Source of the DNA: Lachnospiraceae bacterium
Lineage (GTDB): Bacteria; Bacillota; Clostridia; Lachnospirales; Lachnospiraceae
DNA: 64,000 bases
Reading direction: 5' to 3'
Assembly (NCBI GenBank): GCA_015057425.1
Contig: SVEL01000010.1
Coordinates: 21,680 to 85,679, forward strand
The notes below the pieces were generated by a model that saw nothing but the letters and a program-made list of their open reading frames with translations, was not told the origin of the DNA and made no database searches. Below, piece after piece: positions 37,298-46,506 of the stretch (position 1 is the stretch's first letter; each line of letters starts with the position of its first letter). A program made the position numbers and the translations under genes.

Positions 37298-37365
37298 ATA
37301 AGATATCACTCCTTTTATAGCAATCTAAAATTGTGTGAAAATTTGAGCTATATTTTCTACATTAA

Positions 37366-38490
37366 TTAATAATTTCCAAGTATTTTAAACTTTCCTGTTT
37401 CCGCACTCATACCTGTAAATGCATTTCTTACGGCAGGTTCATCAAGCTTTCCTTCTATATCTACGAAAAATCTGTATTCCCATGTCTTTTCCGGTATAGG
37501 TCTTGACTCAATGTTGGACATATTAAGGCCATTATATATAAGATGGGAAAGAATATTGTAAAGGGAACCGCTTTCATGCTTAACTTCAAAGCAAATGCTT
37601 ATCTTACCTGACTTTTCTAAGAACTCCTTCTTATTTCCGACTACTATAAATCTTGTAGTATTTTTGTCACTTGATACTATATTTTCTGCAAGTACATCAA
37701 GTCCGTACAAGTCTCCTGCCATTTTGCTTGCTATGGCAGCTACGGTTTTGTCACCGTCTTTGGCAACCTTATGTGCACTTGCAGCTGTATTGGTATAGCT
37801 TATCTGTTTCCACTCCTTATGGTCATACAGATAACCTTCACACTGCATAAGTGCCTGCGGATGAGAGTATACCGTTTCTATATCTTCAAGTTTAGCACCT
37901 TTTACACCAAGTAATGCATGATTTACCTTTATATAAGTTTCTGCAACTATGTAATTATCGTATTCCACAAGCAAATCGTATACACCGTTTACTATACCTG
38001 CTGTTGAATTTTCTATAGGAAATACGCCATAATCTGCCTTACCGGACTTTATATCTTCCATTGCATCTCTCCATGAAGAAACGTTATAGCACTGTGCATC
38101 TTTTCCAAAATACTGTACTGTTGCTTCATGTGCATATGCACCCATTTCCCCTTGATAAACTACCTTTGGATTTTCTTTAAGCCTTTCTACGCCTTCAAAT
38201 CCATATTCCTCAGCAATTCCGGCAGCTACAAGCTTTCTATACTGAAGTTTTCTGCTTATAGCCATAATCTGTGTAAATAATTCTCTGATTCCTGCCTTGT
38301 CAAAATCATTATCAGCATATGATGTAAGGCTTTGAATCTTCTGAATTTCTCTTTCTTTATCTAATACCTGCTTACCTGTCTGAATCTTAAAATCTGCAAC
38401 CTCTCCGCATAATTGCATTCTTTCTTCATATAATCTTATAATTTCCTTATCGACTTTGTCTATTTTATCTCTTATTTCAAGTAAATCCAT
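37366..38490 (-). CDS. pheA: Bifunctional chorismate mutase / prephenate dehydratase
   Basis: Converts chorismate to phenylpyruvate for phenylalanine synthesis. From ATG 38490 it has 374 residues: an AroQ-type chorismate mutase (1-85: LLEIRDKIDKVDKEII, then LDKEREIQKI), a prephenate dehydratase domain (about 105-290: VVYQGEMGAYAHEAT, GVFPIENSTAGIVNGVYDLL, TTRFIVVG), and an ACT domain with the Phe-binding ESRP motif (NIESRPIPEKTWEYRFFVD), so feedback inhibition is expected. The ATG has no good ribosome site of its own. It lies inside an aromatic-rich mini-ORF with a strong site (38477-38518). The frame also opens further upstream, but without usable starts behind that site. Confidence 0.93.
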   Translation of the reverse strand: MDLLEIRDKIDKVDKEIIRLYEERMQLCGEVADFKIQTGKQVLDKEREIQKIQSLTSYADNDFDKAGIRELFTQIMAISRKLQYRKLVAAGIAEEYGFEGVERLKENPKVVYQGEMGAYAHEATVQYFGKDAQCYNVSSWRDAMEDIKSGKADYGVFPIENSTAGIVNGVYDLLVEYDNYIVAETYIKVNHALLGVKGAKLEDIETVYSHPQALMQCEGYLYDHKEWKQISYTNTAASAHKVAKDGDKTVAAIASKMAGDLYGLDVLAENIVSSDKNTTRFIVVGNKKEFLEKSGKISICFEVKHESGSLYNILSHLIYNGLNMSNIESRPIPEKTWEYRFFVDIEGKLDEPAVRNAFTGMSAETGKFKILGNY

Positions 38491-38518
38491 AATAATCTTG
38501 TTGCCATCTAAAAAACAT
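38477..38518 (-). CDS. Candidate aromatic leader peptide overlapping pheA
   Basis: A 13-codon frame reading MFFRWQQDYYGFT and then TGA. Six of its 13 residues are Phe, Trp or Tyr. It has a perfect AAAGGAG (38528-38534) nine bases before its ATG, the best ribosome site in the region. It runs past the pheA ATG (38490) in another frame and ends 11 bases inside pheA. With a transcription start near 38543 there is no room for an upstream attenuator, so it may control pheA by coupled translation. Proposed from sequence only. Confidence 0.6.
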   Translation of the reverse strand: MFFRWQQDYYGFT

Positions 38519-38549
38519 CGGCAATTACTCCTTTCAAACATCCATACAT

Positions 38550-38577
38550 AGTATATCACTAATTTTTGTAATTTCAA
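38550..38577 (-). promoter_or_regulatory. Promoter of pheA
   Basis: Minus-strand -35 TTGAAA (38572-38577), 16-base spacer, -10 TATACT (38550-38555). Transcription would start near 38543, about 25 bases before the leader ATG and 53 before the pheA ATG. Confidence 0.72.
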
Positions 38578-38679
38578 ATAATATATTGACACTTTTATAG
38601 TTAGCAACTAAACTTAAACTACACTTTAAAACTATTAAAAAGAAGTTTATCAGTTTTGGCTTCAGAATGGAGGTTTGCT

Positions 38680-39516
38680 ATGAGTACAATAACAATTACA
38701 AACTTAAAAACATTTGCACACCACGGTGTTCTTCCTGAGGAAACCGCCAATGGTCAGTATTTCTATGTTTCAGCTGTTATCACCTGCGACTTTGCTAAAG
38801 CTGCCAAAAACGATGACCTGACTGAAACTATTGATTATGGTACAGTCTGCCACTTTATTGACAGGTTTATGAAGGAAAATACTTTTAAACTTATCGAAAC
38901 CGTAGCTGACAGATTATCCGACGAAATATTAAAAGAATTTCCGCGAATTACAGAAATCACACTTGAAGTAAGTAAGCCAGATGCTCCAATTGGACTTCCT
39001 TTTGAAAATGTATCTGTTAAAACTACAAAAAAATATCATACAGTATACCTGTCAATTGGTTCGAATCTTGGGGATAAGAAGGGATATCTTGACTTTGCAG
39101 TTCATTCTTTGTCATCTGAAAAAGGTACATATGTTGAGAGCGTATCTTCATATAAGGAAACTGCTCCTGTTGGTTATCTTGACCAACCATATTTCCTTAA
39201 TGCTGCCGTTGCAGTCAGAACAATTCTTTCGCCTGAAGCACTACTTGACTTTGTTCAAAAAATTGAAACAGAAGCAAAAAGAGAACGTGAAATCCATTGG
39301 GGACCACGTACTCTTGATATAGATATTATTTATTATGATGATTTGATATATCAGTCACCGACCTTATGTATTCCTCATCTCAGAATGCATGAAAGAAACT
39401 TTGTTCTCAGTCCTTTATGTGAAATTGCACCTAATGCTGTTCATCCTATTTTAAATATGAACTCTCGTATGTTAAAGGATGCTCTTCATAAGCAAAAACT
39501 TTCCGAACTTGAATAA
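38680..39516 (+). CDS. folBK: Fused dihydroneopterin aldolase / HPPK
   Basis: Carries two consecutive steps of folate synthesis in 278 residues. Residues 1-118 are FolB (LKTFAHHGVLPEE, ETIDYGTVCHFI, FKLIETVADRLSDEI, VSKPDAPIGLPFENVSV). Residues 122-278 are FolK (YLSIGSNLGDKKGYL, SSYKETAPVGYLDQPYFLNA, HWGPRTLDIDIIYYDD, IPHLRMHERNFVL). Start ATG 38680 follows GGAGG by six bases. The frame opens to 38656 without a site. The next folate genes, folP and folC, lie about 1 kb away on the opposite strand. Confidence 0.95.
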   Translation: MSTITITNLKTFAHHGVLPEETANGQYFYVSAVITCDFAKAAKNDDLTETIDYGTVCHFIDRFMKENTFKLIETVADRLSDEILKEFPRITEITLEVSKPDAPIGLPFENVSVKTTKKYHTVYLSIGSNLGDKKGYLDFAVHSLSSEKGTYVESVSSYKETAPVGYLDQPYFLNAAVAVRTILSPEALLDFVQKIETEAKREREIHWGPRTLDIDIIYYDDLIYQSPTLCIPHLRMHERNFVLSPLCEIAPNAVHPILNMNSRMLKDALHKQKLSELE

Positions 39517-39526
39517 AACAAAAAAC

Positions 39527-39547
39527 GGGCTTTCAATTTGAAAGCCC
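39527..39547. terminator. Shared terminator between folBK and the DUF5050 gene
   Basis: GGGCTTTCA pairs with TGAAAGCCC (39527-39547), with A-run before and T-rich stretch after, so it can act on both convergent genes. Confidence 0.88.
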
Positions 39548-39564
39548 AATTTTTATTTATTCTT

Positions 39565-40590
39565 TTATTTACCTGTTTTTATTATATAAATTTCCGGATC
39601 AGCAATTCCTTCTGTCGGTGTTCTGTATAAGGTTTTATCATCATCAAATATTTTTACAAAATAAGTGTATTTTGATGTTATGGATATATTGGTGAAATCT
39701 CCTTCTGCAACTACCTGACTGAACTTACCGCTCAAATCTGTTTTCATCAGTTTGTGTTCTGTTCCATTTTCTGCCTGATAAAATATAACATCCTTATCTC
39801 CGCACATATTGTAATTTATAACTCTGTCTTCTCCGCTTATGACTGTTTTCTCGCCTGTAGCTATACTTTTCTTCGTAAGGGCTCTGTTATTATCTGCATC
39901 TATGTAATATACATATCCATCATATATATCCGGAAGATACATATTTCCTTCCGAAAAAGTGGATATTCTGTCATTTTCAGGATTTAGTGACATTAAATTA
40001 TGATTCTCATTAATTTCTGCAAAGTATACCTTTCCATCAAATACACACGCAGGAACATATCCCGTATCACTTATCTTTTTGTCGTTCTTTCCATCAATTT
40101 TCACTTTATATAAACTGTACATATTACCATCAAAATTTTGATAGTAAAGAGTATTTCCCAGAAGGGCTATACTTCCCACGATACCTCTGTGTAACTCTTC
40201 TATCTGCTTACCGTTTGTTTTAATTCTGTATATGCCATACAAGTTACCTTTAAAAAGTTCATTTACACCACTTTTGTAATTATGCCTCTTGTAATATATA
40301 TAATTGCCATATACATTTATATATGATACGTTATCACCTGAAATCACTTCTGCTTTACTTCCGTCCGGTTTCATCTTATAAAGCTTATTGTTATTGGTTG
40401 GGTCAGCAATATATACATATCCTCCTGACTCACACACCATACCGCCATTGTGAAGATTGCCTGTTGTGTTTCCCACTGCATCATCATCATTGTATTTTAA
40501 TCCTGAAGACAGACTAATCACTATTCCGGTGCCAAGTATTACTACTGCTGCAATACTCACTATAATTATAATTTTAAGATTATCTTTCAT
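39565..40590 (-). CDS. DUF5050-type beta-propeller membrane protein
   Basis: A 341-residue protein with an N-terminal membrane helix (IIIIVSIAAVVILGTGIVISL) and an extracellular beta-propeller made of repeats of the type YVYIADPTNNNKLYKMKPDG, YIYYKRHN...IYRIKTNGK, TLYYQNFD...LYKVKIDGK and YVYYIDADNNRALTKKS. This repeat is characteristic of DUF5050. Function of the family is unknown. Binding of a surface ligand is a guess. It sits between folBK and folP, 21 bases upstream-side of folP, and may simply follow folC-folP in one transcript. Confidence 0.8.
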   Translation of the reverse strand: MKDNLKIIIIVSIAAVVILGTGIVISLSSGLKYNDDDAVGNTTGNLHNGGMVCESGGYVYIADPTNNNKLYKMKPDGSKAEVISGDNVSYINVYGNYIYYKRHNYKSGVNELFKGNLYGIYRIKTNGKQIEELHRGIVGSIALLGNTLYYQNFDGNMYSLYKVKIDGKNDKKISDTGYVPACVFDGKVYFAEINENHNLMSLNPENDRISTFSEGNMYLPDIYDGYVYYIDADNNRALTKKSIATGEKTVISGEDRVINYNMCGDKDVIFYQAENGTEHKLMKTDLSGKFSQVVAEGDFTNISITSKYTYFVKIFDDDKTLYRTPTEGIADPEIYIIKTGK

Positions 40591-40610
40591 TTTTTCCTCC
40601 GTATAAGCAT

Positions 40611-41459
40611 CTACATAAATAATGTTGCATCTCTCATATGTCTTCTCAATTCCAGCGCCATTTTAGCTGCTCTGTAATTTTTCTTAACATCGTGAACTCT
40701 TATAATTGAACATCCTTTTAACACACCAAACGTTGTCGTCGCCATTGTCCCTTCTTCCCTTTCATCTACAGGAAGATTAAGTGTTAAACCAATCACGGAT
40801 TTTCTTGAAGTCCCAAGTAATATCGGTAACCCAAGAGGATGCAATACTTCAATATTGGAAATCATATCGAGATTCTGTTCATAACTCTTTCCGAATCCAA
40901 TTCCCGGATCAATTATAATTTTGTCCTCTTTTACTCCTGCTGATAACGCAATTTCAACAGATTCTTTTAAATCTTCAAATATATCTTTATAAAATGACGT
41001 ATATGGGTTATTTTCTAAATCCCTGTTATGCATAATGCAACATGACAAATTGTTTAAAGCAACAATCGATGCCATATCTCTGTCTGCCTTAAATCCCCAT
41101 ATATCATTAATCATATGTGCACCTGCTGAAACAGCTTCTTTTGCAACTTTACTTTTATATGTATCTACAGATACAACAACATCAAAGTTGTCATTTATCT
41201 TCTCTATTATAGGGCATACCCTGTATATTTCTTCATCATCACTTACCTGAACATATCCCGGTCTCGTCGACTCTCCTCCAACATCTATAATTGATGCACC
41301 ATCATTTATCATTTCTTCCACTTTTTTCAATGCATTATCTATATGGTTTTTGCTACCATATATTGCACCACCATCAGAAAATGAGTCCGGAGTAATATTG
41401 AGTATCCCCATAATATATACTTCATCTTTCAGGTTGAAAACCCTGTCACCAATTATCAT
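40611..41459 (-). CDS. folP: Dihydropteroate synthase
   Basis: Joins the pterin diphosphate to p-aminobenzoate, and is the target of sulfonamides. The 282-residue protein shows MGILNITPDSFSDGG, the GASIIDVGGESTRPGY phosphate-binding region, VSVDTYKSKVA, INDIWGFKAD, DPGIGFGKSYEQN and LLGTSRKSVIG, ending in IRVHDV. The start at 41459 gives a normal length. It follows folC by three bases, so the pair is co-translated. Confidence 0.95.
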   Translation of the reverse strand: MIIGDRVFNLKDEVYIMGILNITPDSFSDGGAIYGSKNHIDNALKKVEEMINDGASIIDVGGESTRPGYVQVSDDEEIYRVCPIIEKINDNFDVVVSVDTYKSKVAKEAVSAGAHMINDIWGFKADRDMASIVALNNLSCCIMHNRDLENNPYTSFYKDIFEDLKESVEIALSAGVKEDKIIIDPGIGFGKSYEQNLDMISNIEVLHPLGLPILLGTSRKSVIGLTLNLPVDEREEGTMATTTFGVLKGCSIIRVHDVKKNYRAAKMALELRRHMRDATLFM

Positions 41460-41462
41460 ATA

Positions 41463-42773
41463 TTATACCTCCATTCTCAATTCGTTCAAATAAGAAAGAG
41501 AGCCAAATGCCAATATCACCGCTTTATTACCACTTTTTTCAAAGCTATAATACTTTTCTTTTGCCATGCTCAGTGCTTCTTTATATTCTTCCACATATTC
41601 AACTGATTCATTTACTTTACTGATATTTTCAGCCAAAATGTTTCCATCCAGTCCACGCATATTATGCGGTGTAATTGTGTACACCATCGCAGCTTCCGGT
41701 AAAAGTCTCTCAATAATTGTCTTGTAATCCTTGTCACCGAGAACACCCATTATATATATTTTCCTGTAGTCCTTAAAATAAATATCTACAGACTCCTTAA
41801 GCCGTAAAGAAGCTCCCGGATTATGGGCTCCATCTATAAAAATCAACGGTTCATCCGATACTTTTTCAAATCTGCCGCGCCATAATGCTTTTGACAATCC
41901 TTTTTTAATAACTTCGCTGCTTAATTGTCCATATATTTTATTCAAAGCTATTTCGACAGCTTCTATTGCAAGAACTGCATTGTCCGGCTGATAACTTCCC
42001 AACATATGGATTTCAATATCTTTGTATTCATTTCCGCCGGACGAAATATAATCAAATATTGTTTTATCAGCAGACATTTCCTTTATGTCAGGCTTTCCTG
42101 TAATTGTAAGAACTGCATTTTTACTTCTGCTTTGCTTTCTAAACACGTCAAGTATCTTTTCATCCTGATTCATCACGGTAACAGGACATTCTTCTTTTAT
42201 GATACCTGCCTTAACTGTTGCAATTTCTTCAATTGATTCTCCTAAAAAAGCTGTATGATCAAGACTTACAGATGTTATAACAGAGCAAACCACCTTTTGG
42301 CACACATTGGTAGCATCTGTAGCACCGCCCATGCCGGTTTCAATGATAACAATGTCACAGCACATCCTTTCAAAGTAATGAAACGCCATAGCAGTTTCTG
42401 ATTCGAAAATTGTGGGATTGCAGTATCCGTCACGCACCATAGACTCGTTTCTCTCTTTAATCAACTCTGCTTCTTCTGCAAAATCTTCTTCACTTATATA
42501 CTTCCCACTTATTCTTATTTTTTCAAGATAATCAAATACTACAGGCGAAGTATACACTCCCACCTTATATCCTGCTTCTATAAGAATACTTTCAATAAAA
42601 GCTATGGTAGAGCCCTTCCCGTTGGTGCCTGCCACATGAATTACTTTTAGACTATCCTGGGGATTATCCAGTCTTTTAAGCAATTCTTTTATATTGTCCA
42701 GCCCAAGCACACTTCCAAATTTATTTAATTGTTCAAAATAATTTTTAGCTTCACAAAAATTCATATCAAACAA
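41463..42773 (-). CDS. folC: Folylpolyglutamate / dihydrofolate synthase
   Basis: Mur-ligase-family enzyme that adds glutamate to folates. 436 residues with the P-loop VIHVAGTNGKGST, YTSPVVFDYLEKIRISG, the metal-binding FESETAMAFHYF, ETGMGGATDATN, SLDHTAFLGESIEEIA with the carbamylated-Lys region VKAGIIKEECP, and the C-terminal FIDGAHNPGA. It is the first gene of the folC-folP pair. The gap upstream contains the lactonase terminator. Confidence 0.94.
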   Translation of the reverse strand: MFDMNFCEAKNYFEQLNKFGSVLGLDNIKELLKRLDNPQDSLKVIHVAGTNGKGSTIAFIESILIEAGYKVGVYTSPVVFDYLEKIRISGKYISEEDFAEEAELIKERNESMVRDGYCNPTIFESETAMAFHYFERMCCDIVIIETGMGGATDATNVCQKVVCSVITSVSLDHTAFLGESIEEIATVKAGIIKEECPVTVMNQDEKILDVFRKQSRSKNAVLTITGKPDIKEMSADKTIFDYISSGGNEYKDIEIHMLGSYQPDNAVLAIEAVEIALNKIYGQLSSEVIKKGLSKALWRGRFEKVSDEPLIFIDGAHNPGASLRLKESVDIYFKDYRKIYIMGVLGDKDYKTIIERLLPEAAMVYTITPHNMRGLDGNILAENISKVNESVEYVEEYKEALSMAKEKYYSFEKSGNKAVILAFGSLSYLNELRMEV

Positions 42774-42813
42774 TTCTTCCCGTTAAATTCCATATTTTTC
42801 TTAATATATCTTA

Positions 42814-42871
42814 AAAAAGCTGTCGCAAAACAAATTTTCTTTATGAAAGTTCATTCTCGCTACAGCTTTTT
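42814..42871 (-). terminator. Probable terminator of the lactonase-family gene
   Basis: AAAAAGCTGT (42814-42823) pairs with ACAGCTTTTT (42862-42871). The long loop holds a smaller TTTC/GAAA stem. On the minus strand it ends in six T residues, just after the lactonase stop. Confidence 0.72.
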
Positions 42872-42875
42872 CCTT

Positions 42876-43928
42876 TTAATTTATCTTTTTAAACACTGCA
42901 CAGTTAGGTGTTTCAACCTTTATCGGTCTTCCATGCATAACTATCAATCCTTTTTCATAGTCAATCTTAAAGAATGTTACTTCTCCTGATTCATGATTAA
43001 GTGATGCAATGTGCTTTTCATCCGGGAATAATGAAATCTGTTTTGGATAATCACCACTTATTGGCAACACAGATCTCTGAACCAACGTACCATCTTCTTC
43101 ATTTCTGTCAAAAAATGCAATACTGTTATCTCCGGCATTTGAACAGAATACATGCTTTCCATCGTGAGTAAGCTTAATAGCGGCAAGGGCACTCTTATTA
43201 TTATGTTTCTTTCCAAGAGTTGAAAACTCGCCTACATATCTGAAATTTGGAGTTCCGTCATTGCTGTCATATTCGTATACAAGTACAACATTTCTAAGCT
43301 GTGTAATAACATATGCAAACTTTCCGTCAGGGCTAAATAAGATATGTCTTGGTGCAGACTCAAGCGGAGTTCTTAAAATCTCTGCAAGCTTAATCTTTCC
43401 CGTTTCATGATTAAACTTATATATCTTAACCTGGTCAATACCGTTATCACATACGCAGAGGAACTTTTCATCCGGTGTAAGTCTTGCACATGTTACATGT
43501 GGTCTGAATGTTCTTTCAGCAATACTTCCCATTCCTTTATGGAATACTTCATCTGTAAGTTCGCCAACACTTCCGTCTTCATTGATTCTTACAACTGATA
43601 CTTTTCCATCATGGTATCCTGCTGTAAATATATACTTATCAGCTTTATCAACGCTGATATGACACGCACGCATACCATTTATAGAGCCAAGATTGATAAA
43701 CTGTAAGTCACCATTCTCATCAATTTTAAATGATGATATACCTAAGTCTGATACAGAATATAAGAATTTACCATTATTGGCAATTCTCATATAAGACGGA
43801 TTACCAACCGGAACTTCGTATTTAGGAATAAATTCCCCTTTTTCCAAATCAACTTCACATACCATTATACCTTTAGCTTTTCCATGTGTATAAGAACCCA
43901 CATAAGCCATATATTTATTTTCGCTCAT
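42876..43928 (-). CDS. Lactonase-family seven-bladed beta-propeller
   Basis: A 350-residue cytosolic protein of the YbhE/6-phosphogluconolactonase family. Start ATG 43928 follows GGAGG by four to five bases. Propeller motifs include YVGSYTHGKAKGIMVCEVD, GNPSYMRIANNGKFLYSVSD, ARLTPDEKFLCVCDNGIDQVKIY, PRHILFSPDGKFAYVI and AAIKLTHDGKHVFCSN. The ending ETPNCAVF fits the family. Members hydrolyse 6-phosphogluconolactone, but many clostridial copies lack proof, and no pentose-phosphate genes are adjacent. Confidence 0.85.
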   Translation of the reverse strand: MSENKYMAYVGSYTHGKAKGIMVCEVDLEKGEFIPKYEVPVGNPSYMRIANNGKFLYSVSDLGISSFKIDENGDLQFINLGSINGMRACHISVDKADKYIFTAGYHDGKVSVVRINEDGSVGELTDEVFHKGMGSIAERTFRPHVTCARLTPDEKFLCVCDNGIDQVKIYKFNHETGKIKLAEILRTPLESAPRHILFSPDGKFAYVITQLRNVVLVYEYDSNDGTPNFRYVGEFSTLGKKHNNKSALAAIKLTHDGKHVFCSNAGDNSIAFFDRNEEDGTLVQRSVLPISGDYPKQISLFPDEKHIASLNHESGEVTFFKIDYEKGLIVMHGRPIKVETPNCAVFKKIN

Positions 43929-44011
43929 CTTTACCTCCATTTCCTTACTGATGTAAGCACAAATAATCTACTGTGATTTTATCATATTTTACGCTATGTC
44001 ACAACAACATA

Positions 44012-46483
44012 TTATTTAACCTTTACACCTCTGTTGCCACGCTTAGTTGTCTTGAAGCTTCTAAGGTCCACATCTTTTCCTTTATAGTCAATAACAACGC
44101 TGTCGCCTGCATCAATTACATATGCTTTCACAACTTCATCACCTGATGTGAGTTTAATACCTTTTACCCCCATTGCTGTCTTTTTGGTTTCAGGAATTTC
44201 TCTAAGACGGAATCTTAAGAAGTAACCTTCATTTGTCTGTAATACGACTATTTCATTTGTAACTATGCCACTCTTTTCTTCGGTTTCATCTTCTGATTCT
44301 AACGTTTCATCACCAAAGTTCATAGCAAGCTGCAATGCCGGATTTTCAAAATCATCAAATCCGCCATCCATAGCAAATTCACCAAATCCGTCATCTGCCA
44401 TCACATCAAACTCATCTGAACCTCCGGAAAGGAATACCGGTTCAATCATCTGTTCATCCATTGTCTTAACGGCTTCTTCCTCTGTTATGGCATTTGTAAG
44501 GCAGATAGATACAACTTCATCACCTTTTGCAAGCTTTGTTGCCGCAACTGTTTTCTTTATAACGTCAAACTCTGATGCATCAACTAACTTCATCATACCA
44601 TTCTTAGTAACAAAAAGAAGCTTTCTGTTCTTTATACCTTCAAAATCATAAATGAATACTATATTTTCTCCACTACTGTCGTAATTTCCGAGATTATCAA
44701 TAGGTACACCCTTATCTCTGAAACGTCCGAACGGAATCTTTTCTGCTTTTACAAGATGAAGATTTCCGTTATCTGTAAATATACATATCCTGTCAGTATT
44801 CATACAAGGGAATATATATTTATTTTCGGCATGAACAGCTTCTTTATTTCTGTCGTATGCTGCCATATCAATAGTCTTGGCATAACCAAAACGGTCCATT
44901 ATAAACATAACCTGCTGTTCAACAATCTTCTTTTCTTCATAAACAGCTTCTTCACCGTCTTCTATAACAGTTTTTCTTGGAAGTGCATATTCTTTCTTTA
45001 TTCTCTGTAATTCCTTCTTAAGAACTTTAGCCATTGCTTTTCTGTTAGAAAGGATTTCTTCGTACTCAGCAATTCTGTCAATTAACTCAGAATATTCCTT
45101 TTCCAACGCCAAAATTTCAAGACCAATTAACTTATAAAGTCGAAGTTCAAGAATTGCCTGCGCCTGCTTCTCTGTAAAGTTAAGATTTTCTGCATAAAGC
45201 TTTGATTCTTTATTCTTAAACTTAATATTTTCAGTATTGCCGTTTACAAGGCAGTCCTTAGCATCCTTTAAGCTGTTTGAACCTCTTAAAATTTCAATAA
45301 TAAGGTCAATTACATTGCAAGCTCTTATAAGACCTTCTTTTATTTCCTTCTGTTCAAGGTCCTTTTCAAGAAGTGTAGTGTATTTTCTTGTAGCAAGCTC
45401 ATACTGGAAATTAACATTGTGTCTTATAATATCCTTAAGTCCCAATGTTTCCGGTCTGTTGTCGACAATAGCAAGCATATTAACGCCAAATGTATCTTCA
45501 AGCTTTGTCTTCTTGTATAAAAGATTTTCAAGATTTTTTACATCAGCATTTTTCTTAAGTTCAAGTACGATTCTGATACCTTCCTTGGAAGATTCGTTGG
45601 AAATGTCTACAATATCCTGTGTCTTCTTCGTCTCAACCAGATCGCATACATCAGAAATAAACTTTCCGATATTGGCACCAATCATAGTATAAGGTATTTC
45701 AGTAATAACAAGCTTGTCCTTATCTGACTTTCTCTTGCCCTCTTCAAATACTACTTTACCGCGAAGTTTGATTTTTCCTGTACCTGTTTCATAAATATTT
45801 AAAAGCTCACTTTTATTTACTACAAGGCCGCCCGTCGGGAAATCAGGTCCCGGCATAAGCTTCATAAGTTCTTCCGTAGTTATATCATTGTTGTCCATAT
45901 ATGCTATAACTGCATCAATAACTTCTCCAAGATTATGTGTAGGAATACTTGTAGTCATACCTACGGCAATACCTTCAGCACCATTGATAAGTACATTTGG
46001 TACTTTTACAGGCAATACCTCCGGTTCTTTTTCCGTTTCATCAAAGTTTGGCACAAAATCAACTACATTTTTATTAATATCAGCAAGATATACTTCCTGC
46101 GTAAATTTCTTAAGCTTAGCTTCTGTATAACGCATAGCAGCCGCGCCGTCGCCTTCAATGGAACCAAAGTTACCATGACCGTCTACAAGAGCCATTCCTT
46201 TCTTAAAATCCTGTTCAAGAACTACCAATGCTTCATAGATGGAGCTATCACCATGTGGGTGAAACTTACCCATTGTATCACCGACAATACGTGCAGACTT
46301 TCTGTGAGGCTTATCGTAATTGAGCCCAAGCTGTTCCATAGCGTAAAGCACACGTCTTTGTACCGGCTTAAGTCCGTCTCTGATATCAGGCAATGCTCTT
46401 GCACAAATAACGCTCATCGCGTAATCAATATATGATTTCTGCATTACTTCAGAATATTCTGATTTTATAATCTGTTCAGCCAT
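44012..46483 (-). CDS. Type IIA topoisomerase subunit A (gyrase/topo IV)
   Basis: An 823-residue DNA cleavage subunit. It has YAMSVICARALPDIRDGLKPVQRRVLYAM, the quinolone region HPHGDSSIYEALV (Ser at the GyrA-83 position), the catalytic Tyr in AAMRYTEAKL, and INGAEGIAVGMTTSIP. The C-terminal pinwheel (from about 500) lacks the QRRGGKG GyrA box after the tower domain. It also has an acidic insertion of roughly 70 residues (about 675-745, FDVMADDGFGEFAMDGGFDD). The protein ends in KRGNRGVKVK. The missing GyrA box argues for a topo IV-like decatenase rather than a supercoiling gyrase. No recF or dnaA is nearby. It lies 23 bases after its B subunit gene. Confidence 0.88.
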   Translation of the reverse strand: MAEQIIKSEYSEVMQKSYIDYAMSVICARALPDIRDGLKPVQRRVLYAMEQLGLNYDKPHRKSARIVGDTMGKFHPHGDSSIYEALVVLEQDFKKGMALVDGHGNFGSIEGDGAAAMRYTEAKLKKFTQEVYLADINKNVVDFVPNFDETEKEPEVLPVKVPNVLINGAEGIAVGMTTSIPTHNLGEVIDAVIAYMDNNDITTEELMKLMPGPDFPTGGLVVNKSELLNIYETGTGKIKLRGKVVFEEGKRKSDKDKLVITEIPYTMIGANIGKFISDVCDLVETKKTQDIVDISNESSKEGIRIVLELKKNADVKNLENLLYKKTKLEDTFGVNMLAIVDNRPETLGLKDIIRHNVNFQYELATRKYTTLLEKDLEQKEIKEGLIRACNVIDLIIEILRGSNSLKDAKDCLVNGNTENIKFKNKESKLYAENLNFTEKQAQAILELRLYKLIGLEILALEKEYSELIDRIAEYEEILSNRKAMAKVLKKELQRIKKEYALPRKTVIEDGEEAVYEEKKIVEQQVMFIMDRFGYAKTIDMAAYDRNKEAVHAENKYIFPCMNTDRICIFTDNGNLHLVKAEKIPFGRFRDKGVPIDNLGNYDSSGENIVFIYDFEGIKNRKLLFVTKNGMMKLVDASEFDVIKKTVAATKLAKGDEVVSICLTNAITEEEAVKTMDEQMIEPVFLSGGSDEFDVMADDGFGEFAMDGGFDDFENPALQLAMNFGDETLESEDETEEKSGIVTNEIVVLQTNEGYFLRFRLREIPETKKTAMGVKGIKLTSGDEVVKAYVIDAGDSVVIDYKGKDVDLRSFKTTKRGNRGVKVK

Positions 46484-46506
46484 ATCTTCATATCCTTTCT
46501 AAAGAA

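Noticed and set aside
38491..38655. T-box or long attenuator upstream of pheA
   Set aside because: The promoter leaves only about 53 bases of leader, and I see no T-box sequence or terminator/antiterminator pair.
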